The notes beneath the pieces are model-generated. The model saw only the letters and a program-made list of their open reading frames with translations. It ran no database searches and was not told the DNA's origin. DNA of 64,000 nucleotides. Source: Planctomycetota bacterium (GTDB taxonomy: Bacteria > Planctomycetota > Phycisphaerae > UBA1845 > UTPLA1). Shown here piece by piece: positions 35,000 to 44,159 of the stretch. The position numbers were made by a program, and so were the translations under genes. Each line of letters opens with the position of its first letter. Positions within the stretch are counted from its first letter, which is position 1. Where the stretch lies: assembly GCA_015654675.1 (NCBI GenBank), contig JAATGM010000035.1:23748-87747 (forward strand). Direction: 5' to 3'.

Positions 35000-36589
35000 T
35001 CATTTTGCGGCCGGCCCCTCGCCCAATCCATATTCCGCCCAGCGCCGCTCCACCAACCGCCGCACAGCTTCGCTCATTTCCAACTCGCGCGGCCACTCCC
35101 GCACAACGCCTTCTCCGCCAATCTTCCGCGTCGCATCGATCCCGATCTTGCTCCCCGCCCCGCAATACGGCGCCGCATGATCGAGTATGTCCAGCGGCCC
35201 CTCCACGATCACCGTATCCCGCCGCGGATCGACATTCGCCCCCACCTGAAACATCACCGCCTGCTCGTCGTGCACGTCCACATGTTCGTCCACGACCACG
35301 ATGAACTTCGTCAAGCTCATCTGCCCCGCCCCCCAGATGCTGCTCATCACGCGCCGCGCCTGATACGGATACTCCTTGCGAATCTTCACAAACGCGAAGT
35401 TATGAAACGCCCCCCACTGCGGCAGATGGTAGTCCACGATGTCCGGCACGATCATCTTCAACAGCGGCAGAAATACTCGCTCCGTCGCCTTCCCCAGGTA
35501 GTAATCCTCCATCGGCGGCTTCCCGACGATCGTCGTCGGATAGATCGGATCGCGCCGATGCGTGATGGCCGTCACCCGGATCGGATGGAATTGATCGGCA
35601 AGACTATAGAAGCCCGTATGGTCGCCGAACGGCCCCTCGCGCACCGTCCGCTTCGAATCCACCCACCCCTCGATCACGATCTCCGCGTTCGCCGGCACTT
35701 CCAGCGGAATCGTCTTGCACGCAACCAGCTCAATCCCCGTCCCATTCAAAAATCCGGCGAACAGAAGCTCGCTGACATTCGGCGGCAGCGGACACGTCGC
35801 CGCATACGGCAATACACTCTCGCCGCCGAGCACGATCGCGACCGGCATCTCCTCACCACATTCCGCATACATCCGCAGATGCCGTGCCCCATCATGATGC
35901 ATATGGCAATGCAGAATCCCCGCTTTCGGCCCCGTCACCTGAATTCGATACATCCCCAGGTTGCGCTCGCCGCCCACTTCCGCCGGCGGCTGCGTCAACA
36001 CCGCCGCCAGCGTGATGTACCGGCCGCCCGAAGCCGCGGCCGCATCCCCACCCGCGCCCGCCCCAACAATCACATCCCGGTCCGCCCCACCGTCATGCGG
36101 CCAGCACTTGATGATCGGCAGCATCGACAGGTCCGCATCGTCCGTATGCACCACCTGCTGGCACATCCCGCTCCGCACCACCTTGGCCGGATAGCTCGCG
36201 ATCTTCGCCAGCTCCGGGATCATCTTCAGCTTCGCCAACAGCGTCGGCGGCGGCTCCGGCTTCACCAGCTTCTGCACCCGTTCCGCCAGCTCCTCAAACG
36301 ACTCGCACCCCAGTGCGATCTTCACCCGCTCATAGCTGCCAAACAGATTAATCGCGCACGGCATCTTCGCCCCGCGCACCCGCTCAAATACCAGCCCCAC
36401 GCCGCCGGTCCCGCCATGCACGCGATCCGTCGCCGGCGCCCCCGCCATCCCCTGCGGCGAAGGCGATTTGCTCACCCGATCCGCAATCGCGCTGATCTCC
36501 AGTTCCGCATCCACCTCCACGCGAACGCGCCGCAACTCCCCGCGCCGCTCAAGCTCCGCCACAAACGACTGCAAATCCGGGAATGGCAC
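35000..36589 (-). CDS. UbiD-family (prenylated-FMN) decarboxylase
   Basis: 529 residues with the UbiD pattern along its length: DLQSFVAELERRGELRRV at the start, NLGMYRIQV, AECGEEMPVAIVLGG, EVPANAEIVIEGWV, REGPFGDHTGFYS (the Glu-rich active-site strand) and PYQARRVMSSIWG. Such enzymes decarboxylate aromatic or polyprenyl-aromatic acids using prenyl-FMN. Members near this size serve menaquinone (futalosine pathway) or ubiquinone synthesis; a quinone role is likely but not shown, and no UbiX is in the window. GTG start with GGAG about ten bases upstream and TACAAT at 36618-36613. Confidence 0.9.
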   Translation of the reverse strand: MPFPDLQSFVAELERRGELRRVRVEVDAELEISAIADRVSKSPSPQGMAGAPATDRVHGGTGGVGLVFERVRGAKMPCAINLFGSYERVKIALGCESFEELAERVQKLVKPEPPPTLLAKLKMIPELAKIASYPAKVVRSGMCQQVVHTDDADLSMLPIIKCWPHDGGADRDVIVGAGAGGDAAAASGGRYITLAAVLTQPPAEVGGERNLGMYRIQVTGPKAGILHCHMHHDGARHLRMYAECGEEMPVAIVLGGESVLPYAATCPLPPNVSELLFAGFLNGTGIELVACKTIPLEVPANAEIVIEGWVDSKRTVREGPFGDHTGFYSLADQFHPIRVTAITHRRDPIYPTTIVGKPPMEDYYLGKATERVFLPLLKMIVPDIVDYHLPQWGAFHNFAFVKIRKEYPYQARRVMSSIWGAGQMSLTKFIVVVDEHVDVHDEQAVMFQVGANVDPRRDTVIVEGPLDILDHAAPYCGAGSKIGIDATRKIGGEGVVREWPRELEMSEAVRRLVERRWAEYGLGEGPAAK

Positions 36590-36638
36590 TCAACTTCTCC
36601 AAGTCCGATCGGATTGTACGCGACGCCGAATCGATTGC

Positions 36639-37319
36639 TTACACGCCCGGCCGAGTCACGGGCGGTGCATTGGACCTGATCGAATCCCCGCACTCCGGGC
36701 AAACGCCGCTCACGTTCCCGGCCAGATCGTACCCGCATCGAACGCATCGACCGGGGATAGCGGCACGATGCCAGGCGGCGGCGCGCGACGAAAAATGGTC
36801 GAAGGCATACCCGCTCTCAAAGGCGCGCTTCGGTATGGAATGTGCTGAAACTGAGGAAGCATAGATATAAATCGCGTCCGCGCTGCCAACGACCTTCTCG
36901 ATCACGAACCACCGCACGAATGAATAACCGGCCTCGTGGTCAATTCGCATTCCATCGGGGCTGATCGTCATGCGTCGACGCTTGTAAACCATTTCGTTCC
37001 GCCCCTCAGACAACATCTGCCGCAACAGCTTCGCCGGCGCCCGCGATCGCTGCAGCGCGCGATATCCCCCAAGAAATCCTGTCGCAATCACAAATGCCGC
37101 GGGCAGAAGGAGCGCTTCCCGCGAAGCACCCGAGAAAAGGGCTTGCGCAAAAGCCACGAAACCCAGCAGGACGAACGCAGCTAGCACGAAATAATATCGA
37201 TTCCATTGCTTCCGCAAGGTGTGAGAGTGTGAGAGTAGAAAACGTTGCGACTGGATAATCTCGTCTTCCGTCAACTGAAACTCGACGGAAAGCTCCGTAT
37301 CGTCGGCCGGCTCGCTCAT
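36639..37319 (-). CDS. YcxB-like membrane protein with C-terminal zinc ribbon
   Basis: About 226 residues. A soluble N-terminus (FQLTEDEIIQSQRF) leads to a helix pair (YYFVLAAFVLLGFVAFAQAL; LLLPAAFVIATGFLGGY). A YcxB/bacterial-PH-like domain follows (RRMTISPDGMRIDHEAGYSF as far as AIYIYAS). The C-terminus carries a CVRCGYDLAGNVSGVCPECG zinc ribbon. The ribbon is closely similar to that in the gene two positions downstream. The ATG at 37328 is an alternative start. It precedes the UbiD gene by about 50 bases, so the three minus-strand genes may form one operon. Confidence 0.75.
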   Translation of the reverse strand: MSEPADDTELSVEFQLTEDEIIQSQRFLLSHSHTLRKQWNRYYFVLAAFVLLGFVAFAQALFSGASREALLLPAAFVIATGFLGGYRALQRSRAPAKLLRQMLSEGRNEMVYKRRRMTISPDGMRIDHEAGYSFVRWFVIEKVVGSADAIYIYASSVSAHSIPKRAFESGYAFDHFSSRAAAWHRAAIPGRCVRCGYDLAGNVSGVCPECGDSIRSNAPPVTRPGV

Positions 37320-37328
37320 GGCCCCCAT

Positions 37329-37652
37329 GGTACGCGCCCGGCCGCGTCGCGCCGCCGCGACCGCCCATCACTTCGGCGCAAAAAAAATGCCCACCCGGTC
37401 CAATGTCCGGATGGGCTCACGATCACGAGTTGGCGAGCCGATTTAACCCGCGATCGTTGCAATCAAATTGGCGCACCCGTCCCCCCGCGACAGGTGTCAT
37501 TCAAGTAACTATCAACGAAACGGCTTTATTCCCGCACCCTCACGACCATCGCTTTCGGCTAGAATCACCGGATCGGACGGTCGCCGGAAATCCAACCCTA
37601 ATACCATCAATACAAGCGACTTACGTCCCGTTCCGATACGCGAGAAAACCCG
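37329..37652. other. 324-base region between divergent genes, with an orphan terminator
   Basis: No protein gene seen. A strong hairpin with a minus-strand T-tract lies at 37380-37416 although no minus-strand gene ends here. TAGAAT at 37560-37565 is a possible + strand -10. Confidence 0.5.
37380..37416 (-). terminator. Orphan Rho-independent terminator
   Basis: On the minus strand GCCCATCCGG and CCGGGTGGGC pair (one mismatch) around an eight-base loop. ATTTTTTTT follows. No annotated minus-strand gene ends upstream of it, so it may end a small RNA or an attenuated leader. Confidence 0.7.
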
Positions 37653-38528
37653 TTGGACGGCTCCATCCCACTACCCGCCTATCGCCACCACGAACGCCGC
37701 TGGGCCGACAATCAATATGTCTACGCCGTCGTCTCCCGCCGCAGCGGCGGAGTCTCCGTCGGAATCAACCTCAATCCCGACAAGGCCTGCAACTTCGATT
37801 GCATCTACTGCCAGGTTGATCGATCCACCCCGCCCGCCGTCCGCGACGTCGATCTCTCCCGCCTCACGGACGAACTGAATACCGTCCTCACCGCCGAACG
37901 CGATGCCACCCTCTACACCGCCGCGCCCTTTGACGCGATCCCCGCGGCGCGGCGCGGCGTCTGCGATATCGCCTTCTCGGGCGACGGCGAGCCGACCACA
38001 TACCCGCTCTTCGATCAGGCCGTCGCCATCGCGGCCGAGGCCCGCCGCCAGTTCGCCATTCCGCGCACCAAGTTGATCCTCATCACCGACGCCTGCTACC
38101 TGACCCGCCCCAACGTCCGCGCCGCTCTCGCCCGCATGGACGCCAACAACGGCGAAATCTGGGCCAAGCTCGACGCCGGAACAGAACCCTACTACCGCCT
38201 CGTCAATCGCCCCAACTATCCGCTACAACATGTCCTCGACAACATCCTCGACGCCGCGCGAACCCGTCCCGTCGTCATCCAATCCCTTTGGATGTGTGTT
38301 CACGGCGCCGCGCCGCCGGCCTCTGAAATCGACGCCTTCTGCGATCGCCTGCTGAACCTCCGCGCCGCCGGCGCACAATTCAAGCTGATCCAAGTCTATT
38401 CCATCGCGCGAAAAACGACCGAGTCCTTTGCCACCCCGCTCCGCGACGCCGACCTCGACGCCATCGCCGTCACCGTGCAACAACGCACGTCGCTCCCGGT
38501 CGCCGTCTTCTACGGCCTTCATGACTGA
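37653..38528 (+). CDS. Radical SAM protein
   Basis: 291 residues from a TTG start. The radical SAM cluster motif is ACNFDCIYCQ (Cys46, Cys50, Cys53), followed by IAFSGDGEPTTYPLF, the GxxE-type SAM-binding strand, and later KLILITDACYL and WAKLDAGTEPYYRLVNRP. The order fits the wybutosine-type/COG0731-like small radical SAM group, though substrate and partner are not evident. No Shine-Dalgarno is clear, so the exact start is uncertain. The gene lies 38 bases before the Tat-exported flavoprotein. Confidence 0.85.
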   Translation: MDGSIPLPAYRHHERRWADNQYVYAVVSRRSGGVSVGINLNPDKACNFDCIYCQVDRSTPPAVRDVDLSRLTDELNTVLTAERDATLYTAAPFDAIPAARRGVCDIAFSGDGEPTTYPLFDQAVAIAAEARRQFAIPRTKLILITDACYLTRPNVRAALARMDANNGEIWAKLDAGTEPYYRLVNRPNYPLQHVLDNILDAARTRPVVIQSLWMCVHGAAPPASEIDAFCDRLLNLRAAGAQFKLIQVYSIARKTTESFATPLRDADLDAIAVTVQQRTSLPVAVFYGLHD

Positions 38529-38536
38529 TCGCGCGG

Positions 38537-38560
38537 TACAATGTCCCCGGGGATCGGAGG
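38537..38560 (+). promoter_or_regulatory. -10 box and Shine-Dalgarno site of the flavoprotein gene
   Basis: TACAAT at 38537-38542 and GGAGG at 38556-38560, six bases before ATG 38567. Confidence 0.45.
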
Positions 38561-38566
38561 ACGACC

Positions 38567-40267
38567 ATGGTCAATCGCCGAATGTTTCTGAAGGGCGGAC
38601 TTTCCGCCCTCGGACTCGGACTCGCTCAGCGCCGCGCCCTCGGCCTCGCCCAGTTCGACACCCCCATCGGCAGCCATGGCCCGCTGCTACAGTCGCGCCC
38701 GTTCGCCCAGATCCCGCTTCATCCCAAGTCGACCATCGTGAACGAACTCCCCTTTGCCGACTGGTTTACAGGCGACAGCTACAGCAACAATAAAATACCC
38801 TTTCACCTCACCCCGTCGCTCAAAGATGGCCCCCCGTCACCGACCGAAGACGTCGACGTCGCCATCATCGGCGGCGGAATCTCCGGCCTCGCCACCGCCC
38901 TCCTGCTGCGCCAATACCGCCCGGTGCTCTTCGAACTCAGACCGCGCTACGGCGGCAATGCCCAGGGCGAAATCTGGGGCGGCGCGCCCTTCTCGCTCGG
39001 CGGCGCCTATTTCATCACCCCCGATGAGGGCTCCTTCCTAGATCATTTCTATCGCTGGCTCGAACTTGATCGCGTGGTTCGCGTCGACACCGGTGAAAAC
39101 CCCGTCGAACTCGGCGGAAAAATCATCGACGGCTTCTGGGACGGCGCCGGCCAGCCCCCCGAGAGCGTCCTCGCCTTCAAACGCTATGCCGAAATCGTTC
39201 AGTATTACGCCGACCTGAGCTACCCCGAAATCCCGCTCCCCGAAGGCCAGGACAATCAGTGGATCATCGACCTCGACACCAAGACGCTGCGCGAAGACAT
39301 CGAAGAAAAAATGAACGGCCTCCCGATTCCGCCCCTCCTCGCCGCGGCGATTCAGGGATACTGCTACTCCTCTTTTGGCATCGGCTGGGACGACCTCTCC
39401 GCCGCCGGCGGCTGGAACTTCATCGCCGCCGAGGAATTCGGCCGCTGGGTGCTACCCGGCGGAAACGCATATCTCGTGGATGCCATGTGGCGGAAACTTC
39501 TCGCCCTCGAACGCCCCAATCAGTCTCCGCGGCTTCGACCCGGCTGCCAGGTAATTGATGTCCGCATCGCCCCCGGCGATCGAGTCCTGGTGACTTACCT
39601 CGAACCGTCCGGCGCCCTGCGCTCCATTCGCGCCCGACGCGTCGTCATGGCCAATTCCAAACACATCGCCAAGTACCTGATCCACGAGCTTCGTGAGCGC
39701 GACCAGCTCAAACTCGATGCGATGAACGCAATCGAAAACATGGCTTATGTCGTCGCCAATGTCTTGCTCAACCGGCCGATCCCCGATCTCCCCTACGACA
39801 CATTTCTGCTTCGCGACGGCAACCTTCCCATGACCCCCGACAGCTTCGCCGCCAATTCCCATTTCGTCGATATCGTCAACGGCAGTTTCACGCGCAACCG
39901 ACTCGCGCAGCGATCAGTCCTGACCCTGTACTGGCCGCTCCCCTGGTTTCAGGGCCGATACTCACTCTACGTTGACGACTGCTGGCACGATTACGCCCAG
40001 CGCATCGCGCCCGACATTCGCGCCGCGCTCGCCCTTTATCGCCTCTCACCTGCCAGCGTCGAACAGATCCGCCTCACCCGCTGGGGTCACCCCATACCCG
40101 TCTGCGCCCCGCGCCTCATCGCCGACGGAACCGTAGCCAACCTCCGCCGCCCCTTCGAAGGACTCATCTATTTCGTCAATCAGGACAACTGGGCACTGCC
40201 CGCCGTCGAGAACTCCCTGCTCGACGCGAAGATTTTCTCCGACCGGATCGCAAGCGAACTGGGTTGA
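38567..40267 (+). CDS. Tat-exported FAD-dependent amine-oxidase-like oxidoreductase
   Basis: 566 residues. The N-terminus NRRMFLKGGLSALGLGLA is a twin-arginine signal, so the protein folds with its cofactor before export. The FAD-binding Rossmann motif VAIIGGGISGLATALLL is at 98-114, then ELRPRYGGNAQG, as in flavin amine oxidase/phytoene desaturase-like proteins. A late LRRPFEGLIYFVNQDN may complete the FAD site. The substrate is unknown. GGAGG Shine-Dalgarno. The last 92 bases overlap the 3' end of the convergent DNA methyltransferase gene. Confidence 0.85.
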   Translation: MVNRRMFLKGGLSALGLGLAQRRALGLAQFDTPIGSHGPLLQSRPFAQIPLHPKSTIVNELPFADWFTGDSYSNNKIPFHLTPSLKDGPPSPTEDVDVAIIGGGISGLATALLLRQYRPVLFELRPRYGGNAQGEIWGGAPFSLGGAYFITPDEGSFLDHFYRWLELDRVVRVDTGENPVELGGKIIDGFWDGAGQPPESVLAFKRYAEIVQYYADLSYPEIPLPEGQDNQWIIDLDTKTLREDIEEKMNGLPIPPLLAAAIQGYCYSSFGIGWDDLSAAGGWNFIAAEEFGRWVLPGGNAYLVDAMWRKLLALERPNQSPRLRPGCQVIDVRIAPGDRVLVTYLEPSGALRSIRARRVVMANSKHIAKYLIHELRERDQLKLDAMNAIENMAYVVANVLLNRPIPDLPYDTFLLRDGNLPMTPDSFAANSHFVDIVNGSFTRNRLAQRSVLTLYWPLPWFQGRYSLYVDDCWHDYAQRIAPDIRAALALYRLSPASVEQIRLTRWGHPIPVCAPRLIADGTVANLRRPFEGLIYFVNQDNWALPAVENSLLDAKIFSDRIASELG

Positions 40268-41669
40268 TCCAGATCCGCTCGACGTCGCGCGGCTCCAGCT
40301 TGCTCAGACCGGCCGCGTAAATTCGCGTCTCGCTCCGAATTCGCTCCTGAGTAGTCGCGCCACACAGCTCGGAATGCAGACGCTCGGCATCAATTCCCGC
40401 GTTCGGATAAATCGAGTGAAAGCAAGTTAGGTGCAGCGCCTCCGCTTCGTTTCGGATGAATCGAAAACTGCCGCGCGCGAAAACGTTCACCCAGATCGCC
40501 CCCGGCTCGCGCTGCTCGGGCCGATACCACACCGGCCGATGCGAGGGCAGATACCGTCGATCGATCCCGTCGCGTCTCCCCGCCGCAAGATACCGCGCCA
40601 CCGCCGCCGCCAGCGGCTCGCGTGGCGTCAGGAGAAACATTCGCTCGTCCCCCGCGATCATTCGATCCACGTCTCGTTGAGTCAGTCGGTCGCCGCGAAC
40701 CTGCGCCGCCTTCGAAACGCAGACGCTCACGTCCCGTCGATCAATCCCCGCCGCGCAGACTTCGGACCCCTTCAGAACAAAAAACCGATTGGCCCCCGTC
40801 GCGATCCCGCGCGTGCATCGAGCCACGTCGCCCAACTGGACCGACCCGTCGGCAACGACGACTCGCGGGTTGAAGAGGGGCGTCCATTTCGAGTCCGGGG
40901 CGAGCGCCGACACTCGATATTCAATCGATCGAGCAGGCCGACCCAACTCCCCCGCACCGTCCACCGTCTGAAACGAGATGGTCTCATCATCGCCGCGCCC
41001 CCTTCGCAAAAACGCGATCGCCGCCGTCGTCAGCACACCATCAAACACGTCCGCGGCGTGCTTGAAATGTATGATCGCATCGATCGCGTTCTCGCGCAGC
41101 AAATGACGCTTGATCGCCACCCCAAAATCCGCGTTCAGCCACTCGGCCGGCATGATGACCGCCGCCCGCCCACCCTCCGCCAGTAACGACCAGATGCGAA
41201 TCAGGAACAGTCCATACTCATTTGTCAGTCGCGAAAGCCGCTCACCGGCCAGCCGATCAAACGCCCGAAACATCGCCTCGCCGCGCTTCGATTCGTGATG
41301 CCGGATGTAAGGCGGATTGCAGACGATCCCGTCGAACACATCCGAAAAGCGGGCCCCGAGGAAATCCTCGCGCCGCACGTCAACTTGCATCGAAGCGCAC
41401 GCGCCCGCCGACGCCTCGATCATCGCCGGATCAACTTCACAAGCCGTGATGCGCGTCCCGCGCGGCAACCGTCCATCCAACTCGCGCAGCGCCTGGATAA
41501 AAACCCCCCGTCCCAGACTCGGATCAAGAATCCGCCGCGGCCGACCCCGCGCCACCCACCCGGCCATAAACTTTGCCACCGCCGGCGGCGTGAATACCTG
41601 ACCAAGCGTCCTCTCGCGCGCCTGCTCAGCGACCTCAGCGCGGGACTTAAACGATTCGCGATTCGTCAT
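40176..41669 (-). CDS. DNA N6-adenine methyltransferase (Eco57I/TaqI-like)
   Basis: 497 residues. GQVFTPPAVAKFM, then motif I LDPSLGRGVF (48-57) for SAM and the catalytic NPPY (118-121) typical of gamma-class adenine methyltransferases. A further AAVIMPAEWLNADFG strand follows. The second half (LGDVARCTRGIATGANRFFVL) is the target-recognition domain of TaqI/Eco57I-type enzymes. No restriction nuclease is adjacent, so it may be an orphan modifier. The C-terminal 30 residues are Arg/Ser-rich and lie opposite the flavoprotein's coding end, so they may be a read-through extension. Follows the M20 gene by three bases, suggesting one operon. Confidence 0.85.
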   Translation of the reverse strand: MTNRESFKSRAEVAEQARERTLGQVFTPPAVAKFMAGWVARGRPRRILDPSLGRGVFIQALRELDGRLPRGTRITACEVDPAMIEASAGACASMQVDVRREDFLGARFSDVFDGIVCNPPYIRHHESKRGEAMFRAFDRLAGERLSRLTNEYGLFLIRIWSLLAEGGRAAVIMPAEWLNADFGVAIKRHLLRENAIDAIIHFKHAADVFDGVLTTAAIAFLRRGRGDDETISFQTVDGAGELGRPARSIEYRVSALAPDSKWTPLFNPRVVVADGSVQLGDVARCTRGIATGANRFFVLKGSEVCAAGIDRRDVSVCVSKAAQVRGDRLTQRDVDRMIAGDERMFLLTPREPLAAAVARYLAAGRRDGIDRRYLPSHRPVWYRPEQREPGAIWVNVFARGSFRFIRNEAEALHLTCFHSIYPNAGIDAERLHSELCGATTQERIRSETRIYAAGLSKLEPRDVERIWINPVRLRSGRRKSSRRAGSSRRRAVPSCPD

Positions 41670-41672
41670 CCG

Positions 41673-43040
41673 CTATTTGCTATTCCCCAGCAGCCCCAGC
41701 GCCAAACTCGTCATCGCCTCAACGCCCGTCCGGATCGTCGGCTCCGGCAACGGCGCAAACTTGCTCGAATGAATCGACGCCAGCGGTGCCCCGCCCGGCT
41801 GCTTCGACCGCTCGATCGCCGCCGCGTCAATCGTCCCCAGCCCGAACATGAACCCCGGAACCCCCGCCTCCTTGGCAAACTGCCCGAAATCCTCCCCGCC
41901 CATCGAAGGCGGCTTCTGCAATACCTTGTCCGCGCCAAACGCCGCCTTGAATATCTCCACCGCACCGGCCGTCAGCTCCGGATCGTTGTACCCCGCCGGC
42001 GTGAACTCATCGTCGTGCACCTTCACATCCGGCGGCCGCGGACATCCCATCGCCTTGCAGATATCCGTCGCCATCTGCCTGATCGAATCCAGCGTCTTCT
42101 TCCGCACCTCATCCTTGTACGATCGCACCGTGAGCTGCAGGTCCGCCGTCTCCGGAATGATGTTATGCTTCGTCCCCGCGTGAATCGACCCCACCGTCAC
42201 CACCGCCGACTCGATCGGGTCGTTGCGTCGGCTCACGATCGTCTGCAGCGCCACAATCAGTTGCGCCGCCGCCACGATCGGATCCACCGACAGGTGCGGA
42301 TACGCCCCGTGCCCGCCTTTCCCATAGATGCGAATATCAACCGAGTCGACATTCGCATTGTTCCAGCCCGATGTGAACCCCACCGACCCGGCCGGAATGT
42401 CATGCGCGACATGCAATGAAATGCACACCGCCGGCTTCGGAAACTTCGATAGCAGGCCGGCATCCAGCATCATTCGCGCGCCCTTGCCGAGTTCTTCCGC
42501 GGGCTGGGCAACCAGCACGACGGTTCCAGCCCACTTGTCTTTGAGTGATGCCAGTATCTGCGCGGTGCCGACCAGCACGGTCTGATGAATATCATGCCCG
42601 CACGCGTGCATCACGCCGACGTGCGACCCGTCCTCCTTGTCGATTTTAACTTTGCTCGCATAAGGCAGGCCGGTCTCTTCGGTAACAGGCAGCGCGTCCA
42701 TGTCCGACCGAATCAATACCGTCGGCCCCGCTCCATTCTTCATGACCCCCACGACGCCGTACCCCCCGAAGTTGGTCGTCACCTCATATCCGGCCTTCCT
42801 GAAAATCTCAGCCAGCCGCGCCGCCGACTTCGCCTCGCTCAACGAAAGCTCCGGGCTGGCGTGAATCTCTTTGTACATCGCGACCCATCCCGCCAGATCG
42901 CTGTCGATTTTCTTGACGACCGCATCGCGCAGATCGGCCCGGTCCCGTACCGCAACGCCATTCGCTGTCCCTTCACCACGCACCACCGCGACTGCGATCA
43001 AAACGAAGCAAATCGCAACGACTCGAACGCACTTTGGCAT
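41673..43040 (-). CDS. Exported M20 family amidohydrolase (carboxypeptidase/aminoacylase-like)
   Basis: From the ATG at 43040 the 455-residue product has a signal peptide (VVAICFVLIAVAVVRGEG). It shows M20D motifs: DMDALPVTEETGLPYAS, HACGHDIHQTVLVG with metal His residues, QPAEELGKGARMML with the catalytic Glu, the dimerisation-domain GKGGHGAYPH, and a late PSMGGEDFGQF. It would hydrolyse N-acyl amino acids or similar amides outside the cytoplasm. The longer frame to 43100 lacks signal-peptide logic. The methyltransferase gene follows after three bases. Confidence 0.88.
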   Translation of the reverse strand: MPKCVRVVAICFVLIAVAVVRGEGTANGVAVRDRADLRDAVVKKIDSDLAGWVAMYKEIHASPELSLSEAKSAARLAEIFRKAGYEVTTNFGGYGVVGVMKNGAGPTVLIRSDMDALPVTEETGLPYASKVKIDKEDGSHVGVMHACGHDIHQTVLVGTAQILASLKDKWAGTVVLVAQPAEELGKGARMMLDAGLLSKFPKPAVCISLHVAHDIPAGSVGFTSGWNNANVDSVDIRIYGKGGHGAYPHLSVDPIVAAAQLIVALQTIVSRRNDPIESAVVTVGSIHAGTKHNIIPETADLQLTVRSYKDEVRKKTLDSIRQMATDICKAMGCPRPPDVKVHDDEFTPAGYNDPELTAGAVEIFKAAFGADKVLQKPPSMGGEDFGQFAKEAGVPGFMFGLGTIDAAAIERSKQPGGAPLASIHSSKFAPLPEPTIRTGVEAMTSLALGLLGNSK

Positions 43041-43109
43041 GACTTCCCTCACCGGCATGGCGCTGACTGACGAAAAAACCAGGGCACGCATGCCGCGCAT
43101 CGCACCTGC

Positions 43110-44153
43110 TCAAAACAACGACGCTTCCGCCCCGCCCGCCTCGCGAACCGGCGGCGCGACGCCCATGTGCTCGTACGCCGCCCGCGTCGCGCACCGCCCC
43201 TGCCGCGTCCGCGTCACAAATCCCATCTGCAACAAAAACGGCTCAACCATATCCTCGAGCGTGTCGCGCTCCTGCCCCATCGTCGCCGCGATCGCCTCGA
43301 TCCCCGCCGGCCCGCCGTTGTACACATTCACCAGCGCCGCCAAGAACGCCCGATCCAACTCGTCCAGCCCCAGCCGGTCGATCCGCTGCACCTCCAGCGC
43401 CTTCTCAACGATCGCCGCCGTCAACTTTCCGTCCCCGCAAACCTGCGCATAATCCCGCGTCCGCCGCAGCAGCCGGTTCGCGACCCGCGGCGTCCCCCGC
43501 GCCCGCTCCGACAGCAGCCCCAGCGCCCCATCGTCCGCCTTCAGCTCCAACATCTTGGCCGACCGCCGCAGAATCTCGCGCAGGTCCGCCGTCGTGTAAA
43601 AATCAAAGTGATACCGCAGCCCGAACCGATCCCGCATCGCCGCCGTCAGCATGCCCGCCCGCGTCGTCGCCCCGATCAGCGTAAACCGCTTCAACCGAAA
43701 GCTCACCGTCCGCCCGCCAACGCCCCCCTCCAGCGTGAAATCAACTCGAAAATCCTCCATCGCCGGATACAAGAACTCCTCCACAATCTTGCTCAGCCGA
43801 TGCACTTCATCGATGAACAAAATGTCCCCCTCTTCGAGATTCGTGAGCGTACTCATGAGGTCGGCCGTCTTGGCGATCGCCGGCCCGCTCGTAATCCGCA
43901 ACCGCTCCCCGACGCCCATTTCATTCGCGATCACATGCGCCAGCGTCGTCTTCCCCAGCCCCGGCGGCCCGTCGAGCAAAATGTGCTCCAACGGCTCGCG
44001 CCGCCCCTTCGCCGCCGTGATGGCGATTTTGAGTTGGTCGATGACCTGGGTCTGCCCAACGCAATCTTCGAGCCGCCGCGGCCGCAGCGCAAGGTTCGCC
44101 CGATCCTCCTCCCCCCCGGCCGTCTCGCTGCTGATCACGCGTTGAACAGGCAT
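43110..44153 (-). CDS. ruvB: Holliday junction helicase RuvB
   Basis: 347 residues with canonical RuvB features: LRPRRLEDCVGQ, Walker A GPPGLGKTTLAHVIANE, Walker B LFIDEVHRLSKIVEE, sensor TLIGATTRAGML, arginine-finger region RDRFGLRYHFDFY, and the winged-helix end MGFVTRTRQGRCAT. RuvB hexamers drive branch migration with RuvA. Starts six bases after ruvA. Confidence 0.97.
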   Translation of the reverse strand: MPVQRVISSETAGGEEDRANLALRPRRLEDCVGQTQVIDQLKIAITAAKGRREPLEHILLDGPPGLGKTTLAHVIANEMGVGERLRITSGPAIAKTADLMSTLTNLEEGDILFIDEVHRLSKIVEEFLYPAMEDFRVDFTLEGGVGGRTVSFRLKRFTLIGATTRAGMLTAAMRDRFGLRYHFDFYTTADLREILRRSAKMLELKADDGALGLLSERARGTPRVANRLLRRTRDYAQVCGDGKLTAAIVEKALEVQRIDRLGLDELDRAFLAALVNVYNGGPAGIEAIAATMGQERDTLEDMVEPFLLQMGFVTRTRQGRCATRAAYEHMGVAPPVREAGGAEASLF

Positions 44154-44159
44154 GGCCGT

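Noticed and set aside
35177..36679. A 500-codon + strand frame opposite the UbiD gene
   Set aside because: Shadow of a well-conserved decarboxylase; no recognisable protein features.
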